This document shows positions 44,641 through 53,207 of a stretch of 64,000 nt of DNA, one piece after another (positions within the stretch are counted from its first letter, which is position 1; each line of letters opens with the position of its first letter). Source of the DNA: Anabaena cylindrica PCC 7122 (GTDB lineage Bacteria > Cyanobacteriota > Cyanobacteriia > Cyanobacteriales > Nostocaceae); NCBI RefSeq assembly GCF_000317695.1, contig NC_019771.1, positions 4,144,001-4,208,000 on the forward strand, written 5' to 3'. Position numbers and translations under genes: made by a program. The notes beneath the pieces were generated by a model, which did not search any database, was not told where the DNA came from, and saw only the letters and a list, made by a program, of their open reading frames with translations.

Positions 44641-44832
44641 ACACAACTGATTATTATGAAAAATGGTAAGTATTCAACTATCAGTAATCAGTAATCAGCC
44701 AATAGCAAGGATTCAGACGTTTTCATCTTAGAAATTTTATATGCTTCTGTTTCTGTTCATTCTTTGTATTTCAATACTTCAGGTACATAGCTGACGGCTG
44801 ACGGCTGAATGCTTACGGAAAATGAATAATAA

Positions 44833-46308
44833 TTATCTAGAAATTACAGGCTCTTTTTTGTGTGTAACCATAAATTCTTCATGGTAGGATCGCTCTGTAT
44901 TGACTGTCCAAAGATTATGATTTGCCCCCATAATATTCTCTGCTGCTAATAATGCAGACAACATTGAGTGATCTTGATTGTTATAACGGTGCATACCATT
45001 ACGTCCCACAGATTGTAAATTCTCAAAACTATCTACATAGTCTTGAATAAGCTTTAAATTTTGTTGGTATTCACAATCATAGACAGGATAAGCTTTTTTT
45101 TCACGGATGACTGTCCCATCTTCAACTTTTTGGATGTTATCTAATAAGCCTAAATTGACAATTTCTTCACTGGCTAATCTAATTAAATCTTGATTGTCCA
45201 TTGACCATAAATCATCTCCCTCACTACAGAAATATTCCATTCCTAAACAAGTTTTGCGGGTATCTGCTACCATCTGTGGACTCCAATTTTTAAAATTCTG
45301 AATGCGTCCGACTTTAAATTCTGGACTGTGAATATAAATCCAATTGTCTGGAAAAAGGTGTTCTTGGTTAATCACTATGGGAACTATCAGAAAATCCCGA
45401 TATTTTAGCCTACGGCAGGCTTTCAAAACATTGTCAGGAGGTAAGGGATCTAAACGGTGCATCAATGCTGTAATAGGCATGGTATTAATGAAATGATCTC
45501 CGGTAATTTCAAAGATTTGATTGCCTTTTTGAGCAATGATACGGGTAATACGTTTTTGTTGTCGTTCTACTCTGATTACTTCCGTATTTAATAATACTGG
45601 AGAGCCTTGAACATTTAATTTCTCTTGAAATCGTTCCCACATCATCCCTGGTCCTAAAATGGGATAATCAAATTCCTTAATCAATGTTTTGGTGCTATTA
45701 CTACTAAATAAAGCGTTAATGACTGCTTTGTTCAGACATAATCCCCTAATTCGTTGTGCAGCCCAATCTGCTTTAATTTCTATACAGCTAATTCCCCAAA
45801 TTTTCTCTGTATAGCTTTTAAAGAAAGTTTGATACAAGCGTTCGCCAAAACGGTTTGTTACCCATTGCTCAAAATTTTCTTCTACTGGTAAAGGACTGAT
45901 TTTGATTTTTAAATAACTAAAAATAATTAAGAAACTCTGCAAAACTCCCAAGTTACTGACAGTGTTAAATAGTTCTATAGGATAATTAAAAAATTTACCA
46001 TTATAGTAAATGCGAGATAAACGCTTAACTTTAATAAATTCGTCTCCTAAAACTTCGTTCCATAGATGTTGGACTTGGGGAACTTTGGTAAAAAAGCGAT
46101 GTCCTCCAATATCGAAGCGATAGCCTTTGTAGGTTTCAGTCCGAGAGATTCCCCCCACGCGATCGCTTTTTTCCAACACTACAGAATGTAAGCCATGTTT
46201 AGCCAACTTATAAGCAGCAGTTAATCCAGCCGGTCCCCCACCAATGATTACACTCAAGGGGAAATTACGATTGTTATGCTCAAGATTATTAATCTTATTG
46301 CGTTTCAT
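44833..46308 (-). CDS. FAD-dependent UDP-galactopyranose mutase-like oxidoreductase
   Basis: The protein has 491 residues. The dinucleotide fold is VIIGGGPAGLTAAYKLAKHG with LEKSDRVGGISRTE. The block GYRFDIGGHRFFTK is shared by UDP-galactopyranose mutase (Glf) and related amine-oxidase-like flavoproteins. A C-terminal segment has SVGRNGMHRYNNQDHSML, the FAD-binding end. In this locus the likely role is furanose formation or another redox step on a nucleotide sugar. True mutase activity is not proven, because many homologues of about 490 residues are unassigned. Confidence 0.75.
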   Translation of the reverse strand: MKRNKINNLEHNNRNFPLSVIIGGGPAGLTAAYKLAKHGLHSVVLEKSDRVGGISRTETYKGYRFDIGGHRFFTKVPQVQHLWNEVLGDEFIKVKRLSRIYYNGKFFNYPIELFNTVSNLGVLQSFLIIFSYLKIKISPLPVEENFEQWVTNRFGERLYQTFFKSYTEKIWGISCIEIKADWAAQRIRGLCLNKAVINALFSSNSTKTLIKEFDYPILGPGMMWERFQEKLNVQGSPVLLNTEVIRVERQQKRITRIIAQKGNQIFEITGDHFINTMPITALMHRLDPLPPDNVLKACRRLKYRDFLIVPIVINQEHLFPDNWIYIHSPEFKVGRIQNFKNWSPQMVADTRKTCLGMEYFCSEGDDLWSMDNQDLIRLASEEIVNLGLLDNIQKVEDGTVIREKKAYPVYDCEYQQNLKLIQDYVDSFENLQSVGRNGMHRYNNQDHSMLSALLAAENIMGANHNLWTVNTERSYHEEFMVTHKKEPVISR

Positions 46309-46934
46309 TATTTTTTGGTTTTTTCAATTAATACATCACAGCCTCATCCTCCTGACCGATCAATTTATTCTGATTAGATTGTCAGCCCTGAGTAAGCATG
46401 AAAAAATTACGTTTTAACTATCTAGAGGTTGTTGTTTAAGACAACCAGTAAGGTAGAAAATCCGTTAAGAATAATCACTACACCAGTTACCAAATCGTGT
46501 TGGTAAGCTGTTGTGCAGCAAGATAGTTAAGTATTTTGGTTTTCAGCACATAGTATGCTTAACTATTAATTAAACATCAAAAATGCGCTTAGAAATAAAA
46601 GCAAAAGCCATGCTCTATGAAAGACACCTAAAGAGTTAGTGTTTCATAGTTTTGGTGAAGGCAATTTAGCATAATTATGTAATGAAGATCCAGTATTTTT
46701 ATTTGCTGTTGGTTATTTGGTTGTTGACTGAAGTTTCACCTATTGAATTTATGGATAGAGATCAACATACCATAGAATTATTTATCAAAAAAAATATTTA
46801 TCAAAAAAACAACAACTGGATATCTTTATCAAAATTTCAGAATAATTACTGATAAATATATACAGCCAATAGCTATCTTCATCAAAATTTCAGAATAATT
46901 ACTGAGCAAGATATACAGCTAATAGCAATACTCA
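46309..46934. other. Intergenic region with a 53-bp tandem repeat
   Basis: No gene is seen in 626 bp. Two 53-bp units start at 46821 and 46874 (TATCTTTATCAAAATTTCAG... and TATCTTCATCAAAATTTCAG...), and a partial third copy (CATCAAAATTTT) forms the last codons of the downstream glycosyltransferase gene. The left part is featureless, AT-rich, and may hold the promoter for the flavoprotein gene. Confidence 0.6.
46821..46926. repeat. 53-bp tandem repeat abutting a gene 3' end
   Basis: Units at 46821-46873 and 46874-46926 differ at only a few positions. The sequence at 46933 onward begins a third unit that encodes the stop and final residues of the GT2 gene, so the array extends from that gene's 3' end. 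Confidence 0.8.
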
Positions 46935-47918
46935 TCAAAATTTTACATAAATCATGCCCATGATAAAAGCTAACCCGCTGTAAAAATAGTAAAACCAGTG
47001 CCAAGGTAAAACCTTGAAGGTAAATATAATGCCTCGCTTGTAGAGAAAAAAGCGGTAGATTGACAAGTTAATAATTATCAGTAATAAACTAATTATCATA
47101 CTGAAAATTAGTAGCGGATGTAGCCAAAAACTAGCAAATAAAGTTAGTAATAAAGAGTAAACTAAAATTACACTTACCCGACTAGACCAAGCAAGATTCA
47201 AATCAGAGCGCATTTCTCCTTGACGGAGTATTAATTGAGTCCAAGGTAAAGCGCGATCGCATACATCAGCTTTAACCAGAGAAACTATTCCCCATTGTTT
47301 CAAATGTTTAACTTGCAAAGCCTTGTCGAGTCGAATTTTATAACCTGCGGCTTTGAGTCGATAACCTAATTCAATATCTTCCACACAAGGACGGCGATAA
47401 TTTTCATCAAAACCCCCCATAGCCAAAAAGATATCACGACGAATCGCACCGCAAGCACCCCAAAACGTAAAAGCATCCTCATTAGCATTTTGATGGGTAT
47501 AGTGATGTAAAAGATTTTTATATTGAGATAGAAAATTACTGGCTCCTGGAGTATCATCGTATGAACCAATCACAGCGGCTAGACTTGCATCTTCTGTAAA
47601 CGCTAATCTGACCCGATTGATGGTATCTGGAGCGATCGCCACATCAGCATCTACAAAAAACAGAATTTCTCCTTCAGCCGCAACAACACCTACATTTCTC
47701 GCTTGTGCCGGTCCACTATTCTCCTTCAGTCTAATGACTTTTGCACCCCAGTCTGCTGCTACCTGCCAAGAATCATCCTTATCCCCATCAGCCACCACAA
47801 TCACCTCTGTGGGCTTTAGTATAGATGCGCTAATACGTAACAAGCACTGGCGGAAACTCTCGCCACCATTATAAACCGGAATAATGACTGAAATTGATAG
47901 CTCTTTTGGCAAATTCAT
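46935..47918 (-). CDS. GT2-family glycosyltransferase with C-terminal membrane helices
   Basis: The protein has about 327 residues from ATG 47918, preceded by AGGGTGG; a GTG three codons earlier is possible. The GT-A core is ISVIIPVYNGGESFRQCL, VIVVADGDKDDSW, ARNVGVVAAEGEILFFVDAD and RRPCVEDIELGYRLKAAGY. Three hydrophobic helices follow at about 245-325. It is probably the first gene of the polysaccharide locus, although a 0.6 kb gap separates it from the flavoprotein gene. Confidence 0.88.
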   Translation of the reverse strand: MNLPKELSISVIIPVYNGGESFRQCLLRISASILKPTEVIVVADGDKDDSWQVAADWGAKVIRLKENSGPAQARNVGVVAAEGEILFFVDADVAIAPDTINRVRLAFTEDASLAAVIGSYDDTPGASNFLSQYKNLLHHYTHQNANEDAFTFWGACGAIRRDIFLAMGGFDENYRRPCVEDIELGYRLKAAGYKIRLDKALQVKHLKQWGIVSLVKADVCDRALPWTQLILRQGEMRSDLNLAWSSRVSVILVYSLLLTLFASFWLHPLLIFSMIISLLLIIINLSIYRFFLYKRGIIFTFKVLPWHWFYYFYSGLAFIMGMIYVKF

Positions 47919-48117
47919 GATTTCCACCCTAACGGCATTAAGTTTTATATTAAGTTTTATTGGTTCTTCTGTTCTTTTTATGGAAAACCTGGTTCAAAAC
48001 CATTGAAAGCCTTATAGTGTAGGCATTTAACTGAAAATATGGGCATAATTGTTTATAACTCTTGCCCCGTAAGGGTTTTGTTATAATCAATCCCCAATCA
48101 TCATCAAAGAGACGCAA
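47919..48117. other. Intergenic boundary before the third smc fragment
   Basis: This is short AT-rich non-coding DNA between the divergent glycosyltransferase gene and the smc remnant. A short frame opening at 48062 runs into that remnant and is not considered a gene. Confidence 0.4.
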
Positions 48118-48693
48118 GAACCGTTTTATTTTCTCCCTGCAACGCTATCGCCTTGCGTTAGTAAGTGCCATAATTGAGTCATTGCAAAATCATCCAGGCT
48201 GTGTGACAGCAACAACGCTGAAAGATATTTTCTATATTTCTCGCAAACATACTCTCAGCATTGAGCAAGCAGTCTGTGGTCATTTGTCCCGTTAACCGAG
48301 CCGTTTTAGAATCAGCGTTCAAATCTGGTTTCTAGGAATCACTTGTAGGTTATATTACAAACCAAGAATGTGCCGTCTGGTCGCCCTACAATTGCTTTGA
48401 AACTGCCGATGTTTTAATGAATCTTCTGGCGACAAAACAACGAAAACAGAATGCTCGACGCTTAAATGCACCTAAGACCATTCTATACCTTTGACGAAGT
48501 ATATATGTCTTTAGATGGGGCAAACGTCGAACGATTAGCTAGAATGATTAAGTAACAGGCGCAACAAGCACAGTTTATTATTGTGAGATCGCATCGTCCG
48601 ATGATAGAATCAGCCGAATGCACAATAGGCGTAACTCAAGCACGGGGAGCCTACACTCAAATATTGGGTATTAAATTCCAATCTTCCATTTAG
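48118..48693 (+). pseudogene. Third copy of the smc 3' end, split by about 326 bp and decayed
   Basis: The left piece (48118-48151) encodes FIFSLQRYR. The right piece (about 48478-48693) encodes PFYTFDEVYMSLDGANVERL, then ARMIK-stop-QAQQAQFIIV, then RSHRPMIESAECTIGVTQAR and GAYTQILGIKFQSSI-stop. Together they are colinear with the last ~100 residues of SMC (Walker B region to C-terminus), separated by about 326 bp of unrelated DNA. An internal stop and substitutions show decay. The tail QSSI resembles QSSDH of the 30.1 kb copy, not the SDR of resident SMC. Confidence 0.85.
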
Positions 48694-48724
48694 GTGACGG
48701 GGAACAGGGAGACCAGGGAAAGAT

Positions 48725-48780
48725 GATTTTTACCAATCACCAATCACCCATTACCAATCACCCATTACCAATTACCCATA
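48725..48780. repeat. Short tandem repeat (CCAATCA/CCCATTA type)
   Basis: A run of seven-base units alternates ACCAATC, ACCCATT and ACCAATT, a typical Nostocales intergenic repeat. Related runs occur at about 13486-13508 and 54855-54880. Confidence 0.75.
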
Positions 48781-48887
48781 ATCAGCCTAAAATAGGTAAT
48801 TAGCAACTTGAGTTAATATAAAAGCTTGAGTTTCTGTTAAAAATAGTGTATACATAAACCGGATTCGAGATCAGGACTCGGTATAGA

Positions 48888-49877
48888 ATGACCTCTGAAC
48901 AAGTAATTAGGCGTTCCGACATATTAAACACCCAGGTGATTACCCGCGACAACGGTAAGCGGCTAGGCATCATCAGTCAAGTCTGGGTTGATATTGATCA
49001 GCGAGAGGTTGTGGCTCTTGGTTTACGAGACAGCCTGATCTCTATTTCTGGTCTGCCACGATATATGTATCTCAACAGCATCAACCAAATTGGTGATGTC
49101 ATCTTAGTTGATAACGAAGATGTGATTGAAGATATTGAAGTAGAAGCCCTCAGCAACTTGATGAACTGGGAAGTCATCACCGAAACTGGGGAAGTATTGG
49201 GCAAAGTGAGGGGATTTAAGTTCAATGGAGAAACAGGCAAAATTTACTCCGTAGTTATCGCTTCCTTGGGAGTACCCCAAATACCTGACCAGTTTTTGAG
49301 TACCTACGAAATATCGGTAGATGAAATAGTCAGCACTGGCCCTAGTCGCTTGATTGTTTTTGAAGGTGCTGAAGAAAGAGTTAACCAATTAACAGTTGGG
49401 GTATTAGAACGGTTGGGTATTGGTAAAGCACCTTGGGAAAGAGATGCAGAAGAAGAATATGGCTATTCTGCTCCTCGCACAGTTTCTCCAGCTAATCAAT
49501 TACCCAGCGGAGTACCATTACAGCCACCTAGACCAAAAGTTCGTACTCCTGAACCCATAGCACGGGAAGAGGAAGAATGGAGTGAGGATTATCTTGAAGA
49601 AGAACGTCCCCAACGTCGCGTTATGCAAGCGCGTTCTTATGAATCCATTCAATATGAAGAAGACGAAGAAGATAACTGGAGTGAGGCATCAGGTACAGAT
49701 AGGTATGAAACACCACCAAGATACGCGCCCCAACCCTCTAACAAATCATACGTGGACGACTACGACGATTATGACGATGTAGAGGGTGACGCTTGGGAAG
49801 ATGCACCAAAACCAGTCAATATTCCCAAAAAAGTGAAAGAAAGACAGCCTGAATACGAAGAAGAAGGTGGTTATTAA
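48888..49877 (+). CDS. PRC-barrel domain protein with acidic disordered tail
   Basis: The protein has 329 residues. Two PRC-barrel domains occupy about 5-85 (RRSDILNTQVITRDNGKRLG) and 90-170 (MNWEVITETGEVLGKVRGFK). Residues 195-329 are low-complexity, rich in Glu, Asp, Tyr and Pro (for example DDYDDYDDVEGDAWED). PRC barrels occur in RNA-processing proteins and photosynthetic assembly factors. This cyanobacterial form is conserved but its partner is not known to me. ATG 48888. Confidence 0.85.
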   Translation: MTSEQVIRRSDILNTQVITRDNGKRLGIISQVWVDIDQREVVALGLRDSLISISGLPRYMYLNSINQIGDVILVDNEDVIEDIEVEALSNLMNWEVITETGEVLGKVRGFKFNGETGKIYSVVIASLGVPQIPDQFLSTYEISVDEIVSTGPSRLIVFEGAEERVNQLTVGVLERLGIGKAPWERDAEEEYGYSAPRTVSPANQLPSGVPLQPPRPKVRTPEPIAREEEEWSEDYLEEERPQRRVMQARSYESIQYEEDEEDNWSEASGTDRYETPPRYAPQPSNKSYVDDYDDYDDVEGDAWEDAPKPVNIPKKVKERQPEYEEEGGY

Positions 49878-49919
49878 CCCTACTAAACCAGTATCAGGGG
49901 GTTAATGCCTGCCAGATAA

Positions 49920-50026
49920 CACTAGTACAGTATGGCGTAAATGCGTCTACCTGTTGCAAGAGTCCCAAAGCACTGATTTTTTACCAACTTTGGTGTTGGG
50001 TTTTGTTGCTCTAACCTGTACTAGTG
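49920..50026. repeat. 107-bp MITE-like element with 11-bp perfect TIRs
   Basis: CACTAGTACAG (49920-49930) and CTGTACTAGTG (50016-50026) are exact inverted repeats. The interior is non-coding and contains a weak TTGGTGTTGGG stem. It sits between two convergent genes. Confidence 0.65.
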
Positions 50027-50054
50027 CAGAACTATGATTGACTAAACCTCTAAA

Positions 50055-50819
50055 TTAAGTACAACCTATGGCTGAAGCCGAACTAACAGTTTTTAAGTCT
50101 CCAGCGAATACAGCGGTGTATTTAAAAGGTGATGAACCAGAACAAGCCATAGAACTTTTATTAGGACGACGGGGACTCCACCAGGAATCTGACTGTACAG
50201 TTAAATTTGTGCCATTCAATGACAGTCCCTTAACAACTAAAGTATTACTTTTCCCATCACTTGTCTTTCTGGCAGATAAAAATGTAGCGTAATTAACATT
50301 GCCATTTGCAGGGTCAATCCGGGCTATGATTGCTACTTTTGCACCCCCACCACTGCCATAGCTAGATAGCCAACGTCCAGTAGCAAAGCGCCGAAAATCA
50401 TTACCTGTTTGGGAGCCAGTAGAGGAAAAAACGCCGTATAAAGTACTTCCTCCATCCCAAAGTAGTCCATACCCGCTACCATCATCACCAGTTGTTTCGT
50501 AGTCGCTGCGACACCATTTCTTCACACCATTATCAAAACGGATGATGCGGGGGTCTTTGTTAGTAGATGATACTTGCTGATAACCAATGTAAATTGTGTT
50601 TTTGCCAACAGTTACTTTTGGCCCATTTTTAGCTTTGATTGTCGCTTCAGTGTCGTTGCAAGTAAAGGTAACACTATTACCGACAGACGAAACTGGGGTT
50701 GCGGCTAAAGCGGGAGCATCTATGGCTGTAATTCCTAAATTAGCAGCTAATATGGCTGATAAAACTGGAAATTGCAGATACTTTGTGACTTGGCGGCTAG
50801 AAATCATTGCTTTATACAT
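50055..50819 (-). CDS. Exported protein of unknown family
   Basis: The protein has 254 residues. A signal peptide ends around ALAATP (about 1-40). The mature part has paired cysteines (TFTCNDTEATIK, KKWCRSDYE, SMACSGSSP, AIGCT) consistent with disulfides, and glycine/serine-rich beta-strand regions such as GLLWDGGSTLYGVFSSTGSQ. I do not recognise the family. The DsbA-like protein encoded at 4.7 kb is a possible disulfide donor (inference). Confidence 0.7.
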   Translation of the reverse strand: MYKAMISSRQVTKYLQFPVLSAILAANLGITAIDAPALAATPVSSVGNSVTFTCNDTEATIKAKNGPKVTVGKNTIYIGYQQVSSTNKDPRIIRFDNGVKKWCRSDYETTGDDGSGYGLLWDGGSTLYGVFSSTGSQTGNDFRRFATGRWLSSYGSGGGAKVAIIARIDPANGNVNYATFLSARKTSDGKSNTLVVKGLSLNGTNLTVQSDSWWSPRRPNKSSMACSGSSPFKYTAVFAGDLKTVSSASAIGCT

Positions 50820-50880
50820 TGGACTACAATTTCATTTTCTATATTGCCATATATAGTTTGTATGAAGTTTAGCTTTTGGA

Positions 50881-51450
50881 CTACTGTGTAATTACTGACC
50901 TTGCCATTTTGACCAAATCAGCCTGCTTACCTGCTTTTAATCCAATCCTATACTGCACAGCCTTTTTTCGCCAAGTTAAAGTAGCGTCAGAGCAATTAGC
51001 ACCACACTGAAAGTCTACAAAATACCCAGACATACCTTTAGCTAAAGATATAGCCTTACCAGTCAATTTAGGTGTTTTGCTAGTTACAGCCTCACCAGTA
51101 ATAATACTCAGGCGGCAAGCTGTACCACCATTACAATCTGGACTAAAACTCAGTAAAATCTCGTATTTATTTTTTGTCGCAGTTTCGATTATGGCGTAGA
51201 GAGGATTTTCTCCATCTGATTCAGGAATATACTTAGGTAATAAAATGTTAATTTGAATATTTTTCTTTAATTTGGGCAGAATCGATTTAAAAACTGGGTG
51301 TGGTTGAGAAGTTTTATTATTAATTTGCTGTTTTGCTAATATCTGAGGTGGATTTGCGACAGATATTAGAGCAAAGTTAGGAGAGATACTGCCACTAACC
51401 AGCAAAAATGATGCAGACAAAACACTGGTATTTATTGTTGTGAGAATCAT
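50881..51450 (-). CDS. Exported protein of unknown family
   Basis: The protein has 189 residues with an N-terminal hydrophobic signal (about 5-27). The mature region has SILPKLKKNIQINILLPKYI, then four cysteines in two close groups (SPDCNGGTACRLS, DFQCGANCSDAT) and the ending LVKMARSVI. The pattern IQxxLPxYIPE... YxIxLxFxPxCxGxxAC recurs in cyanobacterial secreted proteins, but no function is known to me. The neighbour at 50055 is on the same strand, 61 bp away. Confidence 0.7.
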   Translation of the reverse strand: MILTTINTSVLSASFLLVSGSISPNFALISVANPPQILAKQQINNKTSQPHPVFKSILPKLKKNIQINILLPKYIPESDGENPLYAIIETATKNKYEILLSFSPDCNGGTACRLSIITGEAVTSKTPKLTGKAISLAKGMSGYFVDFQCGANCSDATLTWRKKAVQYRIGLKAGKQADLVKMARSVITQ

Positions 51451-51494
51451 ATCAAGAAAACAACTTTACGAAATAAAATACATTTTACTATTTA

Positions 51495-53099
51495 TTAGAA
51501 ATTTAAAATATCTAATGATTTTTCTATTTCTAAATCTAAAATTCGAGCTTGCGTTTCTTTGTGTTCTTCTAGTTTTCCATGTTGCCAATATAAATCTGCT
51601 GCTTGCTGAAAATCCTCAATCGCTCCCTGTTTATCTCCTATAATTAACCGAACATTACCCCGATTATAATAAGCATCGGTATAATTAGATTTTACTTTAA
51701 TTACTTTGCTAAAATCATCTATTGCTGCTTCGTAGTTTCCTAAATCAGAATGAGCATTACCCCGATTATAATAGGCATCGGCATAATTAGGATTTATTTG
51801 AATTGCTTGATTATAATCTTCAATTGCTCCTTCATAGTTTCCACATTCCAAACGAGTATTACCTCTGTTTTTATAAGCAACTGCGTCATCAGGAGCAATC
51901 TTGATTTCTGGGACTAATTTCTGTTGATCATCTAGCAGATAACGAGTAATTTCTCTGTTTTTTTGAGTAATAGCATCAAGAGGATTGATTTTAATTGCCT
52001 GATTGTAATCTTCAATTGCTCCTTGATGATCTCCAATGTGAGAACGAGCTTCAGCACGGTTTCTGTAATTAACTGCAACATCAGGATTAATTCTAATTGC
52101 TTGATTATAATCTTCGATTGCGGTCTGATAATTACCTAATTGATAATGAGCTAAACCCCTTTTATTATAAGCTTGGCTATAATTAATATTAATATTAATT
52201 GCCTGACTATAATCTATAATTGCTTTTTTATAATCACCTAATTGATGATAAACTAAACCTAATTTATAATAAATATTGGCATCTTGATGTTTATCTTGTA
52301 GTGCTTGATTGTAGTTATTGATTGCTGCTGCATAATCACCTTTTTGGAAATATTTATCACCTAATTTTTCATAAATAAGAGTTGAATTTAGTGCTGGATA
52401 TTTATCTAATTCTGAATAAACATGAGATTTAATTAATTCATTTTTAGATGTTTTAAATTGGTTAATAGATGATTGTTGTTGATGTGAATTATTGGTGGAA
52501 TTTTGTGACTGTTCTAGATAACACAATAAACCACCACCATATAATAACTGATTTATCCCAAAAGAAATTTTACCAGTTTTCAATTTAATCATTTTTGTAG
52601 GTAGAAACCCAGCTAAAAAAAGATGATATTCAGATTGAGCTTCATTAACTTCTTCTTGAATTAAAATACAAACAATAACCGTGTTTTTTTCAACTTCTTC
52701 ACAACTAACTGTCCATCTAACTTTATCAATAGTACCATGACGAGATTTAACTTCTACGCCAATGGTGGGGTGAGCGGTGAGAGTAAAATCACTTTTACCA
52801 TCACCACCAAAGCGTTTTTCATAATCGACTTCAGTAATAAAATTAGATAAACGTTCTTTGACTAATTCTTCACCTAATTTGCCTTTGAGATTATTAATAA
52901 AAACGTCACGAACGGGGGAAGTCCGTTTATATTTTTCTGCCATTAACCAGCAGAATTCCCGTAGTGCTTTTAATCTCTCACCAGAGATGATAGTTATTTC
53001 ACTATGTTGACCTTCTGTTTGACAATGAAGTAGACAACCAGATTTTAATCTTTGAAGAAAGTCAGATTGTAGTGATCGCAGTAAGGTAATCCAATCCAT
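51495..53099 (-). CDS. PD-(D/E)XK nuclease-like domain fused to TPR repeats
   Basis: The protein has 534 residues. The N-terminal part has a complete restriction-endonuclease-like site: Glu77/Glu78 in KGKLGEELVKER, Asp104 in GGDGKSDFTL, and Glu116-x-Lys118 in IGVEVKSRHG, followed by a strand with KVRWTVSCEE. From about 235 to 510 there are roughly eight TPR units of the form AYYNRGNAHSDLGNYEAAID. The TPRs should mediate protein binding, and the nuclease-like domain DNA cleavage. It is monocistronic. A role in DNA repair or defence is inferred. Confidence 0.7.
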   Translation of the reverse strand: MDWITLLRSLQSDFLQRLKSGCLLHCQTEGQHSEITIISGERLKALREFCWLMAEKYKRTSPVRDVFINNLKGKLGEELVKERLSNFITEVDYEKRFGGDGKSDFTLTAHPTIGVEVKSRHGTIDKVRWTVSCEEVEKNTVIVCILIQEEVNEAQSEYHLFLAGFLPTKMIKLKTGKISFGINQLLYGGGLLCYLEQSQNSTNNSHQQQSSINQFKTSKNELIKSHVYSELDKYPALNSTLIYEKLGDKYFQKGDYAAAINNYNQALQDKHQDANIYYKLGLVYHQLGDYKKAIIDYSQAINININYSQAYNKRGLAHYQLGNYQTAIEDYNQAIRINPDVAVNYRNRAEARSHIGDHQGAIEDYNQAIKINPLDAITQKNREITRYLLDDQQKLVPEIKIAPDDAVAYKNRGNTRLECGNYEGAIEDYNQAIQINPNYADAYYNRGNAHSDLGNYEAAIDDFSKVIKVKSNYTDAYYNRGNVRLIIGDKQGAIEDFQQAADLYWQHGKLEEHKETQARILDLEIEKSLDILNF

Positions 53100-53207
53100 T
53101 TATTATATTTCTGCGGTCTTTTGATTGACTTATTTTAATCAAAAATCTGGTTTGAGTAAATATAGTAGTGGCGTGTTGCAATATGCTACTACATTTTTAA
53201 TATCTCC

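Noticed and set aside
48062..48295. 77-codon frame taken as a gene
   Set aside because: Its middle encodes FIFSLQRYR of SMC, so it is a chimera of smc remnant and inserted DNA rather than a gene.
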